Shown here one piece after another: positions 34,967 through 46,400 of a stretch of DNA of 64,000 nt. Below the pieces are notes generated by a model. It saw only the letters and a list, made by a program, of their open reading frames with translations, ran no database searches and was not told the DNA's origin. The position numbers were made by a program, and so were the translations under genes. The stretch's first letter is position 1. Each line of letters starts with the position of its first letter. The DNA is taken from contig BDSI01000020.1 in the NCBI GenBank assembly GCA_003117195.1, positions 789,146 to 853,145 of the forward strand. Direction: 5' to 3'. This stretch comes from Eudorina sp. 2006-703-Eu-15 (Eukaryota; Chlorophyta; Chlorophyceae; Chlamydomonadales; Volvocaceae).

Positions 34967-37301
34967 ATGCTCATGTCCTCCCGACTCTTGCGCGCACCGC
35001 TCACACTTGCACCGTCGCATACGGCGCCATGCCGCGCTGCCCGTTTGCTGGTGCCTGGTAAACTGTCTTTGGCGCGTCTGCATGTCATGCGGGCGGCGGA
35101 CCCGATGGCGGACGGGCTCATCGGACAGGTGAACCATCTCGTTGCGCAGACATTTAATGGTTTGCGAAGGTTGGTGAATTGCGTAAGGAGAATGTTTTTC
35201 GATTCGTCGGGAGAATTTATGTATGGGAGCTCTGCGTGGATTTTGTTGTCGTTTGTGGCTGGATAGTTAGGCACGTTCAATTTTTAAGTTTCTGATTCGC
35301 GTCGTTTGTCCACACGACCTGCTTGGTTTGTTAGCCTTTCATGATCTTTGTCGCGTATGTTCCCTGTGTTAACGTCGCACTTGATTGCTTTCGATTGAGT
35401 GGCTCCATCAACGCGTCTTCGCTGTCAATATGGCTGCCTACGCTTGGTGCCTTTAATTGTGCTCCGTCTTCATCCAGGCCCCGTCGTCCAGCTCTGCGGA
35501 GCAGGATGCCAAACCAACGGAACTTACGGAGTTCCAGAAGGAGCGCCTTGAGCGCAAGAAGCAGCGCGTCAGGTAGGGAAATGAATCGATTACGTATTCA
35601 AAACGTTTGTCACGCGTACATGGTTCAGGTAAGGTTGTACCCGCTCACTTCCCCGTCCCAGCGCGATGTGCGAAGGTTGTCGTCCGACAGTCAACGTCAA
35701 TGCCATGCAACTGTTGTTTCATTGCCGGAAAATGTTACCGAATCGATGCAACATGCACGTCATGGTATGCATTTGGCTGCTGTGGAAAACAGATCCGACT
35801 GGTGTGCACGGTGCTTGCTTCGCACGTGATCCATACGGGCGTGACCGAATCAAACCCTCCGTCAGCAACAGGTATCAGGCGACGACAATGCGCTCCCGAT
35901 CCGAGGTTGCCAAACGACCCACGCATTGAGTTCCTGTCAACTACACACGCACCGTTTCATTCCCCACACTGTAGCATGCCTTACTCTTCCTCGTGATTCT
36001 TCCTTCCGAGCTTGGTCCCTTGCTGTCCTTTGCACATGTCGTTGCCACCCGGGCTTGCTCAGGGACGCAATGATGTACCGCTTCTCCGCCATCGCTGCCA
36101 CTGTGTTAGTGCTCAGCATCGCCATCGTGGCCACCTACTATCGCTTCGTGTGGCACATGGCAGAGGAGGGGGACGTGCCCCTGGATGAGATGGTGGCCAC
36201 ATTGCTTCTGGTGTTTGGAGGCATTGTGAGTCTTGAGCCCGTGCCCCCAATTGTGTGTGCACAGGTTGCCTGAGCGATAGCGTGCGGGAGAGATGCGGAG
36301 CAATAGGGGTCTTGAAAGTGCAGCGATATATTTTTTCCCGCCACTGGGATGGAGTGCCATTAGAGGGTCTGCCAGATTCATGCAACGTGGCAGCCGTCCG
36401 ACTTCGCAGGTGGCCTTTCTGGACGTCGCTGCCCTTCCTTGCACGCCTTCCGATGTTGATCGATTTCCGCCCCTTCCGTTTCGCTCTTTCCTTCTCTCTG
36501 CGCCCAACATATGGTCCTTGGATCAGTTCGGCATGGAGATGTACGCTCGGTTCGCACACAAAGTCCTCTGGCACGATTTCGAGCCAGGCTGGGCGCTGCA
36601 CAAGTCCCACCATGAGCCCCGCACCGGCCCCTTCGAGGCCAACGACATATACGCGGTGGTCAACGCCGTACCGGCCATGGCGCTCTGCATGTATGGCTTC
36701 TTGACGCCCCACGTGATTGGCGGCGTGTGCTTCGGCGCCGGATTGGGGATCACCCTCTTCGGGATCATGTACATGTTCTTCCACGACGGCTTGGTGCACC
36801 GGCGCTTCCCCGTGGGGCCTATCGCGGAGGTGCCGTACATGAAGCGGGTTATGGTGGCCCATCAAATCCACCATTCGAACAAGTTCGGGGGAGTTCCATT
36901 CGGAATGTTCCTCGGGCCGCAGGTAGGAGCAAGGGTTGACGGGAAAGTGATTATCCGGGTTGATGGGAAAGCGATCATGGTTTTGCGACATGGGTTTAAG
37001 AGATCCTTGGTGGGAGGAGGGTGGACGTGAAGAAAAATGTGCTGCAGGGTTTCCCGGGCCAAGGGATCACGACGGTTCAGAAGTGGGTTTTGCGATGCCT
37101 AGATCTTCGCGTTAGGCTTGGGCCCGCGACTCTCGCACCTATTATGTCCATGAAGGGACTACCGGACTGTACAAAATGCTGCTGCCTCGCACTCATCCAC
37201 CGTAGGAGCTGGAGGCAGTCCCCGGCGGCAGGGAGGAGCTGGACAGGCTGGTTGCGGCGTTGGAGGCGAAGGAGGCGGAAGCTAAGCAGGCAGCCGCGTA
37301 A
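34967..37301 (+). CDS. CHYB: Plastid beta-carotene 3-hydroxylase, 303 aa
   Basis: Exons 34967-35128, 35478-35572, 36063-36225, 36527-36922 and 37206-37301 join in frame. The enzyme is a non-heme di-iron membrane hydroxylase that adds 3-OH groups to the beta rings of beta-carotene to give cryptoxanthin and zeaxanthin in plastids. The four histidine clusters of the fatty-acid-hydroxylase superfamily are all present: HKVLWH (151-156), HKSHH (165-169), HDGLVH (226-231) and HQIHH (252-256). Also present are the signature FEANDIYAVVNAVPAM and the C-terminal NKFGGVPFGMFLGPQE. The first ~50 residues (MLMSSRLLRAPLTLAPSHTA) are a plausible plastid transit peptide. Exon 3 carries a membrane segment (AIAATVLVLSIAIVATYYRF). 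The length matches green-algal orthologues (~300 aa). The gene looks intact. Confidence 0.95.
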
Positions 37302-40300
37302 GATTAGAGCGGACGCAGCCAGGCGGCACGTAACTTGCGGAGGGTTCCCCGAGCTCGCACTCTGACGTGGACGCTCATCTGTGTGTGCGCATTGGCGCTA
37401 ACTTCAATGCATGATACTCGCTACGGAGGCGAGGGAGGTACAAACACGGACGAGGCGCGCGCGATCGGTCATGCTTGCTGAGTCGATCCGGATCTGGTCG
37501 GGGGATGCGAGTTCATAGCACAAAGAAGTTAACGGTGATCGCTGGTTTGGTTCTATGCATGTATGGACCTTGTCGCACATACATCACACTTCTAACGATA
37601 CAAGTTATGCTACAGATGCCGACTGACCAAGGCTATGTTTGACCCTGCACTAGACTACGTAGTGGTGATCAGCTTTGCAGTGCCTTACAATCATGCTTCG
37701 CCGCACGAGTTGGGGCCATTTTGGAGCCCGGTTTTCACATAGGATGCTGGAGCTCCTCGTACCGTCGCAACCCGCCGGGGGAGATAGGCCGTTGCGGGCT
37801 TGGTGACACGGTGTTTGTGCTGCAATGTTGGTCGCGCTGGACATGCCAGATCGGTCAAAAGCCGGTCGAATCCACCTGCTGGGATTTTCCCTGCACGCAG
37901 GGCCGCTTATCCCTGCTGGGCGATACATTACTCGGGCAGAGATGCGGTCCCTGGCTGCCCCGGCTGGTGTGATATCACGCGATGGTGGTGGGAGCGCGAT
38001 ACCCTAAGGATAGCGTCGGAAATGCAGTGGGTTTGCGAGATAGCATCCGACTCGTGTCGGAAGAGGTGAACTGATATTTTGTCAGCTTATGTGCCTGTGG
38101 CGACCCGCGAGGCTCAGGCGCGTGCGGTGGCGGTGCGGCTGCCGTGCAGGTGCACGGCATACTATGCAGACATGGGAAGTGCGGTTCTCGGTAGCGGCGC
38201 GCGGCGGTTAGCGCGCCGGCATGCGGGTCTGATACCCCTCTAATGGGGCCCCAGGTCCACGTGGAGCTGTGCGTGTGTCGCTTGGACGGGGGCAGGACCG
38301 ACTGCAGCGCTCTCGAGCACGGGCAGTTTTCTACAGCTCCGTTCTGTTGACGGGTTTACGAAGAATGCTCAGTTCTGGCAGGGGCAGGTTTGCTTAGTGT
38401 GGAATGAGGCAGCCCATGAAGGATTGCAGAGATTGAAGGACTGTGAGGGGTGCGGGAAATATCGAATTATCGGAATGTGCTACATGAGGGTTGGATTCTA
38501 GTGCACGACTGGCGCCGCAACATGGCGTTGGCCGCCCTGCAATGCCAGCCCCGTCCCGGCGACTTGGCTTCCCATGGGTTGGGAAACTCGACGGACGGGG
38601 CTGCGCGATGTCCTCACTTCTTCCTCAGCGACTGCGATGGCAGTTCCGCTGGTGTTGGCCGACGGACAGGGTATGTCGGGAATTTTTGCGGGCCTGATGT
38701 GGGCCAAGATAGCGATCGAGAGATAGACAGATAGGTAGAGAGGTGTGCGGAGCGGTGAGATGGGTTGGGTGGGGTTGTCGAGATGCAGTCTCGACATGAT
38801 TCATGTCGAGATGCATGCTAGCTGAGCGGGTGTGAGAGAAGTGTGAATCGAGTGATTACCGCATCGAGCATTGCCCGGCGATGATGATGCACGGCGATGC
38901 TTGGGGGACGGGAAGGGATAATGGCGGGCAGCAAGCCCAGGTCGGCCGGACGGGGCGACAGGCCATGTACTGCCATGGTTGCGGCGGGCAGCCTCTGGCA
39001 TAGCCGGTCCAGGGGGCGGCTGTGTGTGGTTTGTGGGCATGACTTGTGCGCTCCAGCAAGGAGACAGCCATCGCCGGGCTTTTACTGGAACATTGTTGGA
39101 AAAGCGGGGACTTCACGGGGGTTGGTGGTCGGCATATCCGGCGTGGTTAGAGTAAGACGACGGGAGATATGCAGCTAGGAGCGTTTGGGACCCACGAGAC
39201 TGGCCCGGGTTCGTCTCGGGCGTTTTCCTTCCGTAGACAGGCGCGGGAAGGGGAAATGCGGTAGCCGTTAGTGGTTGCAGAGTGAGGGAGCGCGCCGCGA
39301 CGACGTGGATGGAGCGATGGGGATGGGCATCCGCGCACCCATCAGGCAGGGAGGCACGGCGGAGGACGAGTCCGAGGGATGTGGCGACTGAGCGGTCGTT
39401 TCTTGTGCGGCGCTTGTGGTTGCATGCACTATTGTGTCAGCGTTTCCCGTTCAGAGACTCTTCCAAGCGGTGGATCGGCAGCCCCCGCGGGTGTGCCTTA
39501 CCCCGCTCGCTGTTTGATTGGTTCTGATGCCGCGCGTGCTGGAATGATTGGTTGTGGAGACAGCTTCTTGACGCTATGACGTCTGCTCCTTCTCTGGGAG
39601 CTCCTTCCACCAGGACGCTCGGGAGGTACATTTCATAAATACGACGCGCTTCACTTTCACAGCGCGAAGATTTTGGGGCTTGGCGATTTGGTGATTTCCG
39701 GGGTGGCGTGAATACATGCTGTGCTGTCCGCTGATTGGCACGCCATCCGACGACATGAGCGTGCATTTCCAGGTTTTTTATGGCAGTTGGTGTTGACACC
39801 TGAATAATCCAGGTTCATTCTGGCGCGGCAGTTGGGACTCAGCCTTCGGAGCCGCGAGTGTGACGCCCTCGATGTGGTCGATGTTGACGTTTTTTGACAC
39901 ACGTTGAAGAGTCAGGTCTACCGGCACCTAGTGCACGGCTGGGCGTTTATGCGTGGTGGAACGGTAAGACGTGCGCGGCGCCCACCTTGCCGCCCTGGAC
40001 ACTACAGCTGCGAGTCTTGCTCCGTTTGAGCACCGAACGTCCCATGGGTCGGCCTCATTTTGCACGAGGAGGTGCTCAAGTGTGCTGCCTCTTCAGGTCA
40101 TGGATCGGCCGAAGGGGAGTGTCTGCCCAGTGGACACTCGGTTCCCCCACGGCATTGCTCGCAGACTCGCCTGCGGTCCTGTTGAGCGGTGCGACCCGTG
40201 TGCTGCACTGGGGCAGTAGGGCTGCCGCAGCAGTGAACAAGGTGACGGTGAGGCGCGTTGTGTTGTTCTATTTGTGCCTGTGCATTCATTACGGTTGACT

Positions 40301-42692
40301 GACTGCGGCGGGGCATACGAAGTTACGGTAGTGCCGCGCGGTGTCGACGAGTAAACAATTTTCCGCATGCTATTATTTTGCTTCCCATGCCGATTACGTG
40401 ATGTGCAAAACTACAAATACAACGTGACTGTGCGTGCAAGGCGATTATTGGCGCATTTCGATGTCCTATGGGCGCGGGGATTGAGTGGTGCCTATCCGTC
40501 ATGTCGACGGTCCACTGTCCTATCGGGCCGGGGCCCCGGGCGATATCAACCAGTAATGGGACGAAACCTGTTGGCTGGCTCGGCCCGCCTGCCCCAACTA
40601 ATCAACGGTGGGCTGACCTTCGTAACGTCGCTATCCTCAGACCCTGACTGTATGTAACGTCCTGCCAAGTGACCTGGCGCTCTCAGTCACTCTCGAGTGC
40701 GGCCCATCAGCGCAGGCGTGGTCGTGTGTTGTTGGCGACCTGAGCCACAGGGAAGGAGTCCGGCGACAGCCGATGTAAAGATGGTCACACGCTGAACACG
40801 AATTGCCTGCCGATAACCGTTGCCGACGGCGACAGTGACTCTGACCAGGCGCTGCAGTACCGCAAAGCGTCAGCGGACCGCGGCGGGAACGCTCGGGCAC
40901 CTGTCCAACCCACTGTCAGAAACGCCGCTGTAGAGCAGCCTTCGGACAGCTTGTGTGAGAGACCAAGCGAGTACGTCCACCCAAACCAACCCGCGAGCTT
41001 GTGCGAGTGTCTTCAATTTTCTGGTCACATCTCACCGGGCTCGCCCCCTCCCGGGAACCTAGCTGGCCCCTTGCGGCCAGACTGCCGTACACATTGCAGT
41101 ATCTGCGAATCTGACAAAAGCAGGGCCTGCTCCATGAGCAGGAGCGTCCTTGCAATGAGCGCCAAGTCGACGTCCTCGCACGCGGGAACTGCTTCCGGCC
41201 GCACCGTTGGTCGCGGATCCGGTGGATGGATTTCGGATCCGGTGGACTCCTCAAATCAGTTTGGTTTCTGATTTTAAACCGCCATGCGTGCCTGACTACC
41301 TGCCCTGCCGGAGCCCCTACCTAGTCCCTGCACTGCCGTGCCAGAGTGATACCGCTCTTGCCGAGGTGTGCGGCTGCGAGATTGCGGCCCTCCCCCCGCC
41401 TAGCGCACACGACCTCACCATGTCAGATGTTACCGCCTCAGTGTCGAGATTGCAGTACGGCGGTGGCCTCGGGGCCCCGTCAGGTAACCAAGTTTCTATG
41501 TTCCATACAAGCAGGGCCCCCGCATGGTGGGCTTGTGAGCGCGGAGTCGTGTTTCAGTCGGTACGACCTCTGCCACGCCTATCAAGCCTTGCAGTGCCGT
41601 ACACCTCTCGAACGTCCAACCACCGCCCGCTGGTCCCGTTCACCCATACCCGCGCGGCGCTTCACCACCCCTCTCTGCGGGGTCTGGGCTCCCGAACGCT
41701 TTCCCCCTCCCGTCAGCTAGCCCCGCGGCCCCCAACACAAATCGTGCTTTGACCCAAATCACGCGCCACTTACTGGCCCGAAATGCACGGCCTCTCATCG
41801 CGCTTCTTTTTCGACCTGACCAGACCAGCAGCACGCCGATATTAAACTCTTCCATCGTCGCAGGAAATCTTCCGAACTTCAGTCACGTCGCCCTACCGCA
41901 TCAGCTGATTGGCGGGAATGCCGTGTACCGGTGCCATCCCCCCTTCCCGCCCTCCGCCCTCACTCTGACCGGGCCCCCCTGCGTCACGTTGTCACATAAT
42001 ACGACGAAGCGCCAAGTTCGCGCCAGCCAGCCACACAGCCCGTCAGCCAGCCAGCCAGACTGTCGCAGAGAACTGCGCTGTCCCTCCATCAAAGGTTCAA
42101 ATCCCAGTAACCTTCAAAGGTTCAAAACCCAGCAAGCAGCTGAGCTCCAAAAGCGGAACTCACGCTGGGCCTTGTACGGCACACTTCATTTCACGCACCG
42201 CACGCCGTATCCACCACCACCAGCCACACGCCGCCCAGCCAGCGACATGCCATCGGCGGTACCCTCCTCGTCGGCGGCGGCGAAACGCGACACCCACCAC
42301 CACATGAAAAACATCAACGAAAACAGATCAATTCAAACCATCGGGAGACCTTAAAACACCAAAAAGGGACGCAGAAGCGCACCGCCCTGCCCGTCGCTCC
42401 CCCCAGCTGCCTTGCGCAGTGCGGTCATCCGGGGCCCCCGCAGCGCCGCAGGAAATCACACAAGCCGGCGCGGACCGACGACCGGCCCAATCATGAGGCC
42501 CCCCTTCAGACTGCCAGCTTCAAACTGATAGCCAGCTTCAGAGCTGCGGACCACCTCCGAAACTGCGATGACGCACGAGACATGTACCGATGCACGACAC
42601 GAGCACGACAAGTACGACAATCCTCTACACCCGGAACCTCACGCTCAACAGTGGCGCACTCCCCACCCACCGACATGCTGACGGGGACAGGG
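37302..42692. other. Long intergenic stretch without a supported gene
   Basis: About 5.4 kb. Open frames of 60-200 codons occur on both strands, but none shows family resemblance or chains by splice sites. It holds small sequence features only: a palindrome at 38789-38811, a doubled GGATCCGGTGGA (near 41216-41247), a short doubled AAAGGTTCAAA segment (near 42092-42128) and a CAGC-rich tract (42025-42060). The left part should contain the CHYB 3' UTR; no nearby TGTAA was found. Confidence 0.4.
38789..38811. repeat. Short perfect palindrome
   Basis: TCTCGACATG-ATT-CATGTCGAGA is a 10 bp perfect inverted repeat with a 3 bp loop. Partial copies of GTCGAGATGCA flank it. Role unknown; it may be incidental. 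Confidence 0.6.
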
Positions 42693-42697
42693 TTACA
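42693..42697 (-). terminator. Candidate TGTAA polyadenylation signal for the ABC1K gene
   Basis: TTACA on the plus strand reads TGTAA on the minus strand, the usual green-algal polyadenylation signal. It lies about 760 bp beyond the ABC1K stop codon, a typical 3' UTR length in this group. Unproven. Confidence 0.35.
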
Positions 42698-43457
42698 TTA
42701 CTGACGGACATAAGCTCCGTACAATACACGAGAAGCAGGCCTCAGGCAGGGAGGGACCCAGCGCCCAGATCACTCCCCTCCCCTCAGCTCAAAGCTAAAA
42801 TCCACCGCGGCCGCCACCGCCATCAGGTCTGGGGTCCGGCCACGCAACAGCCAGCAAACGGCAGCGGGCCGCAGGACGCCATCAGCGGTCGGGTGGGTTC
42901 GCTCAACGCATTTCTTCGAGGTCCTCTTCGTACCCCGGCGGGACGGGACACGATCGCATCCATCTTCAGCATGCCCTCCCCGAAGACGCCTTCCGTGTTG
43001 GTGCCTTGCGCCTTGCTTCAACTAAAATCTCGACTCCTGCTCTCGAAAATGAGCTGTGGCATCGCCGCCAGCTGCTGGCTGCCGCTGCTGCGCGGCATCA
43101 GGAGCAACAGTACGATATAAATCTTCTTCTCGCCCAACCCCTCCCAACTCCCGGCGGGTCGGGTACTTGCCCCGACGTGCTCCGGCGCACAACAGCACCC
43201 GCCGCAGCCCTCGCCCGCACTCCCGGGCTCGCGACTCCTCTCTCCTTCCCTCCTCCGCCGTCCCTTCCGGCCGCGCTGTCTACTACGCCAACTAGCCAGA
43301 CCGAAACTACATTGGTTGCCCCGCGCCCAAACGCTTCTCACGCACGATCAACAGACCCCACACAGCCACACAGGATCCGCCACACGTCCAGACGGAGCCC
43401 CGCCCGGGCGGCCCCCGGCGGCCCGTCGGGACGCCTCCAGGGGGGCACATGCTTGCA

Positions 43458-46400
43458 TCACACAAACACCTCCCTGACCACCCGCGCCGCCACCCGGCTC
43501 GCCAGCCGCGACACCACCTGCGGCACCACCTCCGTCGCCACCGCCGGCAGCACCGGCAGCAGCTCACCCGCCACCGCTGCGCCCTCCGAAACCACCCGGG
43601 ACGAGCCGGACCAGTCGCCGCTCGCCAGCCACGGCGCCAGGCCCAGCTGCTGCTGCTCCGCCGCCGCCAGCTCCAGCTGCTGCTCCGCCGCCGCCCCGCG
43701 GGTCAGGAAGGCCATGATCTTGGCCACGTTGTTCACCACACGGCGATCCTCCTCCGTGAGGGTGGGGGCCAGGGGGACGAGGGCGCGGGCAGCGCCGGGG
43801 AGCAGCAGCGGCACCCGCACCCCCTGGAGCCCGAGCGCCTGAGTCGGGTTCGGGGATTGAAGAAAGAGGGACATTGGGGGTTGGGGTTGGCGTGACGGGT
43901 TCATAAAATAGGGTTGGATAGCAGCGGGTGGAGAACGTCATGGGTGGGAAACGGGTTCATAAAATAGGGTTGGATAGCAGCGGGTGGAGAACGTCATGGG
44001 TGGGAACAGAGGTATCGAGTGCGGACGAGGCCGGGCCGGGCCGCCAAGATGGGTGAGTGAGCGGGTGGGTGAGCGGGTGGCAGCTCGGATGCGGACCTAC
44101 GGAAGGCGGATTGCAGCTTCTCAACCAGCCGCACCGCACCGCACTGCACTGCACTGCACTGCACCGCACCGCACTGCACTGCGCTGGCGAGCGCTCCGTT
44201 CGTTGTCGACCGTCCTGCCCGCGGCCCCCCCCTCCCGACTCACCCCCACCAGCGCGATGGCCTGCTCCCGGCTGAGAGCGTCGATGCTCTTGACCAGCTC
44301 GTCCAACATGAAGTCGCGGAAGAGGGCCCCCTCCGGGGAGAAGATAAAGCGGAGGGCGGCGCGGGTGCGACTGGCGCTGCCCAGACCTGTGGGAGGCGGG
44401 GGCCCAGAGGGGTCACCCGTGGAAGCGATGGGTGTGAGGAGGAGGCGGGGTACGGAGGGAGGGGCGAGGGAGGGATGCCGCCGCAGCGAGACAGGAGGCG
44501 GCAAAAGCAGGAAGGAGCCGTCCAGTACGGACGGGAAAGTATACAGAAGCCGCGCGGAAATGGTTAAATAGACCGGACTTTGTGAGACCAACAGAGGACG
44601 GTGGCTTTGTTTTCCACCCCAAGCAACGCGAACCAGCTCCCAGCTCACTCGCACTGTCCCCTCTGCCCTGAGCCCTGCTCCCCACCTGCCCCCGTGGTGG
44701 TGGCGGACAGCCCGCCCACCGACAGTAACGCTCCAGGGGTAGCCGCCGCCTGCTGCTGCGCCATCGCCGCCGCCACCCCCGACGCCAGCGGCCGCGGCAG
44801 CAGCGCCGTCAGAGTGTTCAGCAGCTGGGAGTTGCCCAGACCCAGGTCCAGCATGGCGGGTGCAGGCAGACCCATGGGTCCGCCGGGGAAGGGCGAGGAG
44901 CCGCTGCCGCCCGCACCGCCCAGGAAGACGCTGGCCAGGGCGTCGGGGCCTGTGGGGGATACCATTAGGTGGGTGGGCCGGTGTGGGTTTGTGTTTGGGT
45001 TCATGTTTGGGTTTGTGCTTGGGTGGTTCACGATGGTGTCGGGGAAACATCGAAAGCTGCACAAGGGAGTTACGAGAGGGGCAGGGCAGTGCCGCAGCGA
45101 TACTCAAAAGGTACGGCAAATACGGGATACGGCACGTGCAGGCACACACTCGCAAGAGATGATACGTCCCGCGCGCCCCACGCCGGCCCTCTCGTACAGC
45201 TCCTTGCGCTCGTTGGCTGGGTGGCGATGCTGCTTTCGTTACCAGTTCGGCGAAGCCTTCCCACAACCGTTAGGCCGCCTTCCGACAGCCCTCACCCCGA
45301 ACCTGCCTACCAACCCCGCCCCCTCCCGCGACTCACTAGGGAACAGCTGCGGGAAGGGCCACTGGCTACCGCCGCTGCTGTCCGAGGCGGGCTGCTGCTG
45401 CTGGGGCTGCGGCGGCCCCACCCCCAGCTCCCCTCCATCCACGCTGCTGAGGCTGCCCACGCTGCTGAGGCTGCCGCTGACGCTGCCCAGGCTGCCGTTC
45501 ATGCTGCCCAGGCTGCCGCTGATGCTCCCCCCCGCGGTGGACAGATTGCCCATGGCGGTCTGGGAGGACTCCACGAACTGCTCCAGGGCGCCCAGCAGGT
45601 CGATCAGCCGGTCGGCGTCGAACACACCATCCCTGGAGGCGTGTAGGTAGTAGGGTGCGAGGGTAGGAAGCGGGGGCAGGGGGGCAGGTGAGGTGATGCG
45701 AGGCTGATAGGTGGGCGTGGTGGGCGTGGTGGGCGTGAGAGGCTTCGAAATGTGCGGGCGGGTAGGGGTGACAGACGACGGGGAGGAGGTTCGCGGTCCT
45801 TCGAAGGGCTTACGGAGGGTCGGTGACAGGTCTAGGCCTCCGAGCTGCCGCGCGGCCGCAGGCCGGGGCTGACCACCGGCTGCTTACCGTTACCCCATGG
45901 AACCCAGCGTCATGTCTGTGCGTGTGGGCGGGGCGAGGAGGGCTGAGCTGGACTGGGGGTCCCGCGGCTCAGAGTCCCGATCGACCCCTCCCAGCCGGCT
46001 TAACCCTCCTCATCCATCCCTACAAGCTGTTTAAACCCCCTAACGCCACCCTCCACCGCACGCCCTCCACCGCACACCTTGCAACCCAGTCCGGGACCCC
46101 CCCCCCAAACCCCACGGTCGGATCGATCTGGGTCGGGTCGCGCCTTGCACCTCGTCAGCCCGCCCTCGCTCGTGGGTCCCGTCCCGTACCTGCCGTACAC
46201 CATGTACCGCAGCGCGGCCCTCAGGCGGGGCGAGTCGTCGGTGAGGAGGCGCTTGGCGATGTAGGGGTAGGCCTCGTCCACCAGCGCGAAGTCGGGGTTG
46301 CCCACCAGCGCGATGCCCTCCAGCACCCCGATGGCGCGGATGATGAGGGCGAAGTAGGGCGGGATGCGGAAGGGGTAGTCGAAGGTGATCTGGGCCAGGT

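Noticed and set aside
39894..40298. 134-codon plus-strand ORF downstream of CHYB
   Set aside because: No domain resemblance, no supporting splice sites, and composition typical of chance ORFs in GC-rich intergenic DNA.
41207..42354. Consecutive 181- and 201-codon plus-strand ORFs
   Set aside because: Pro/Ser/Arg-rich with no motif, and no junction joins them in a sensible model. Probably non-coding.
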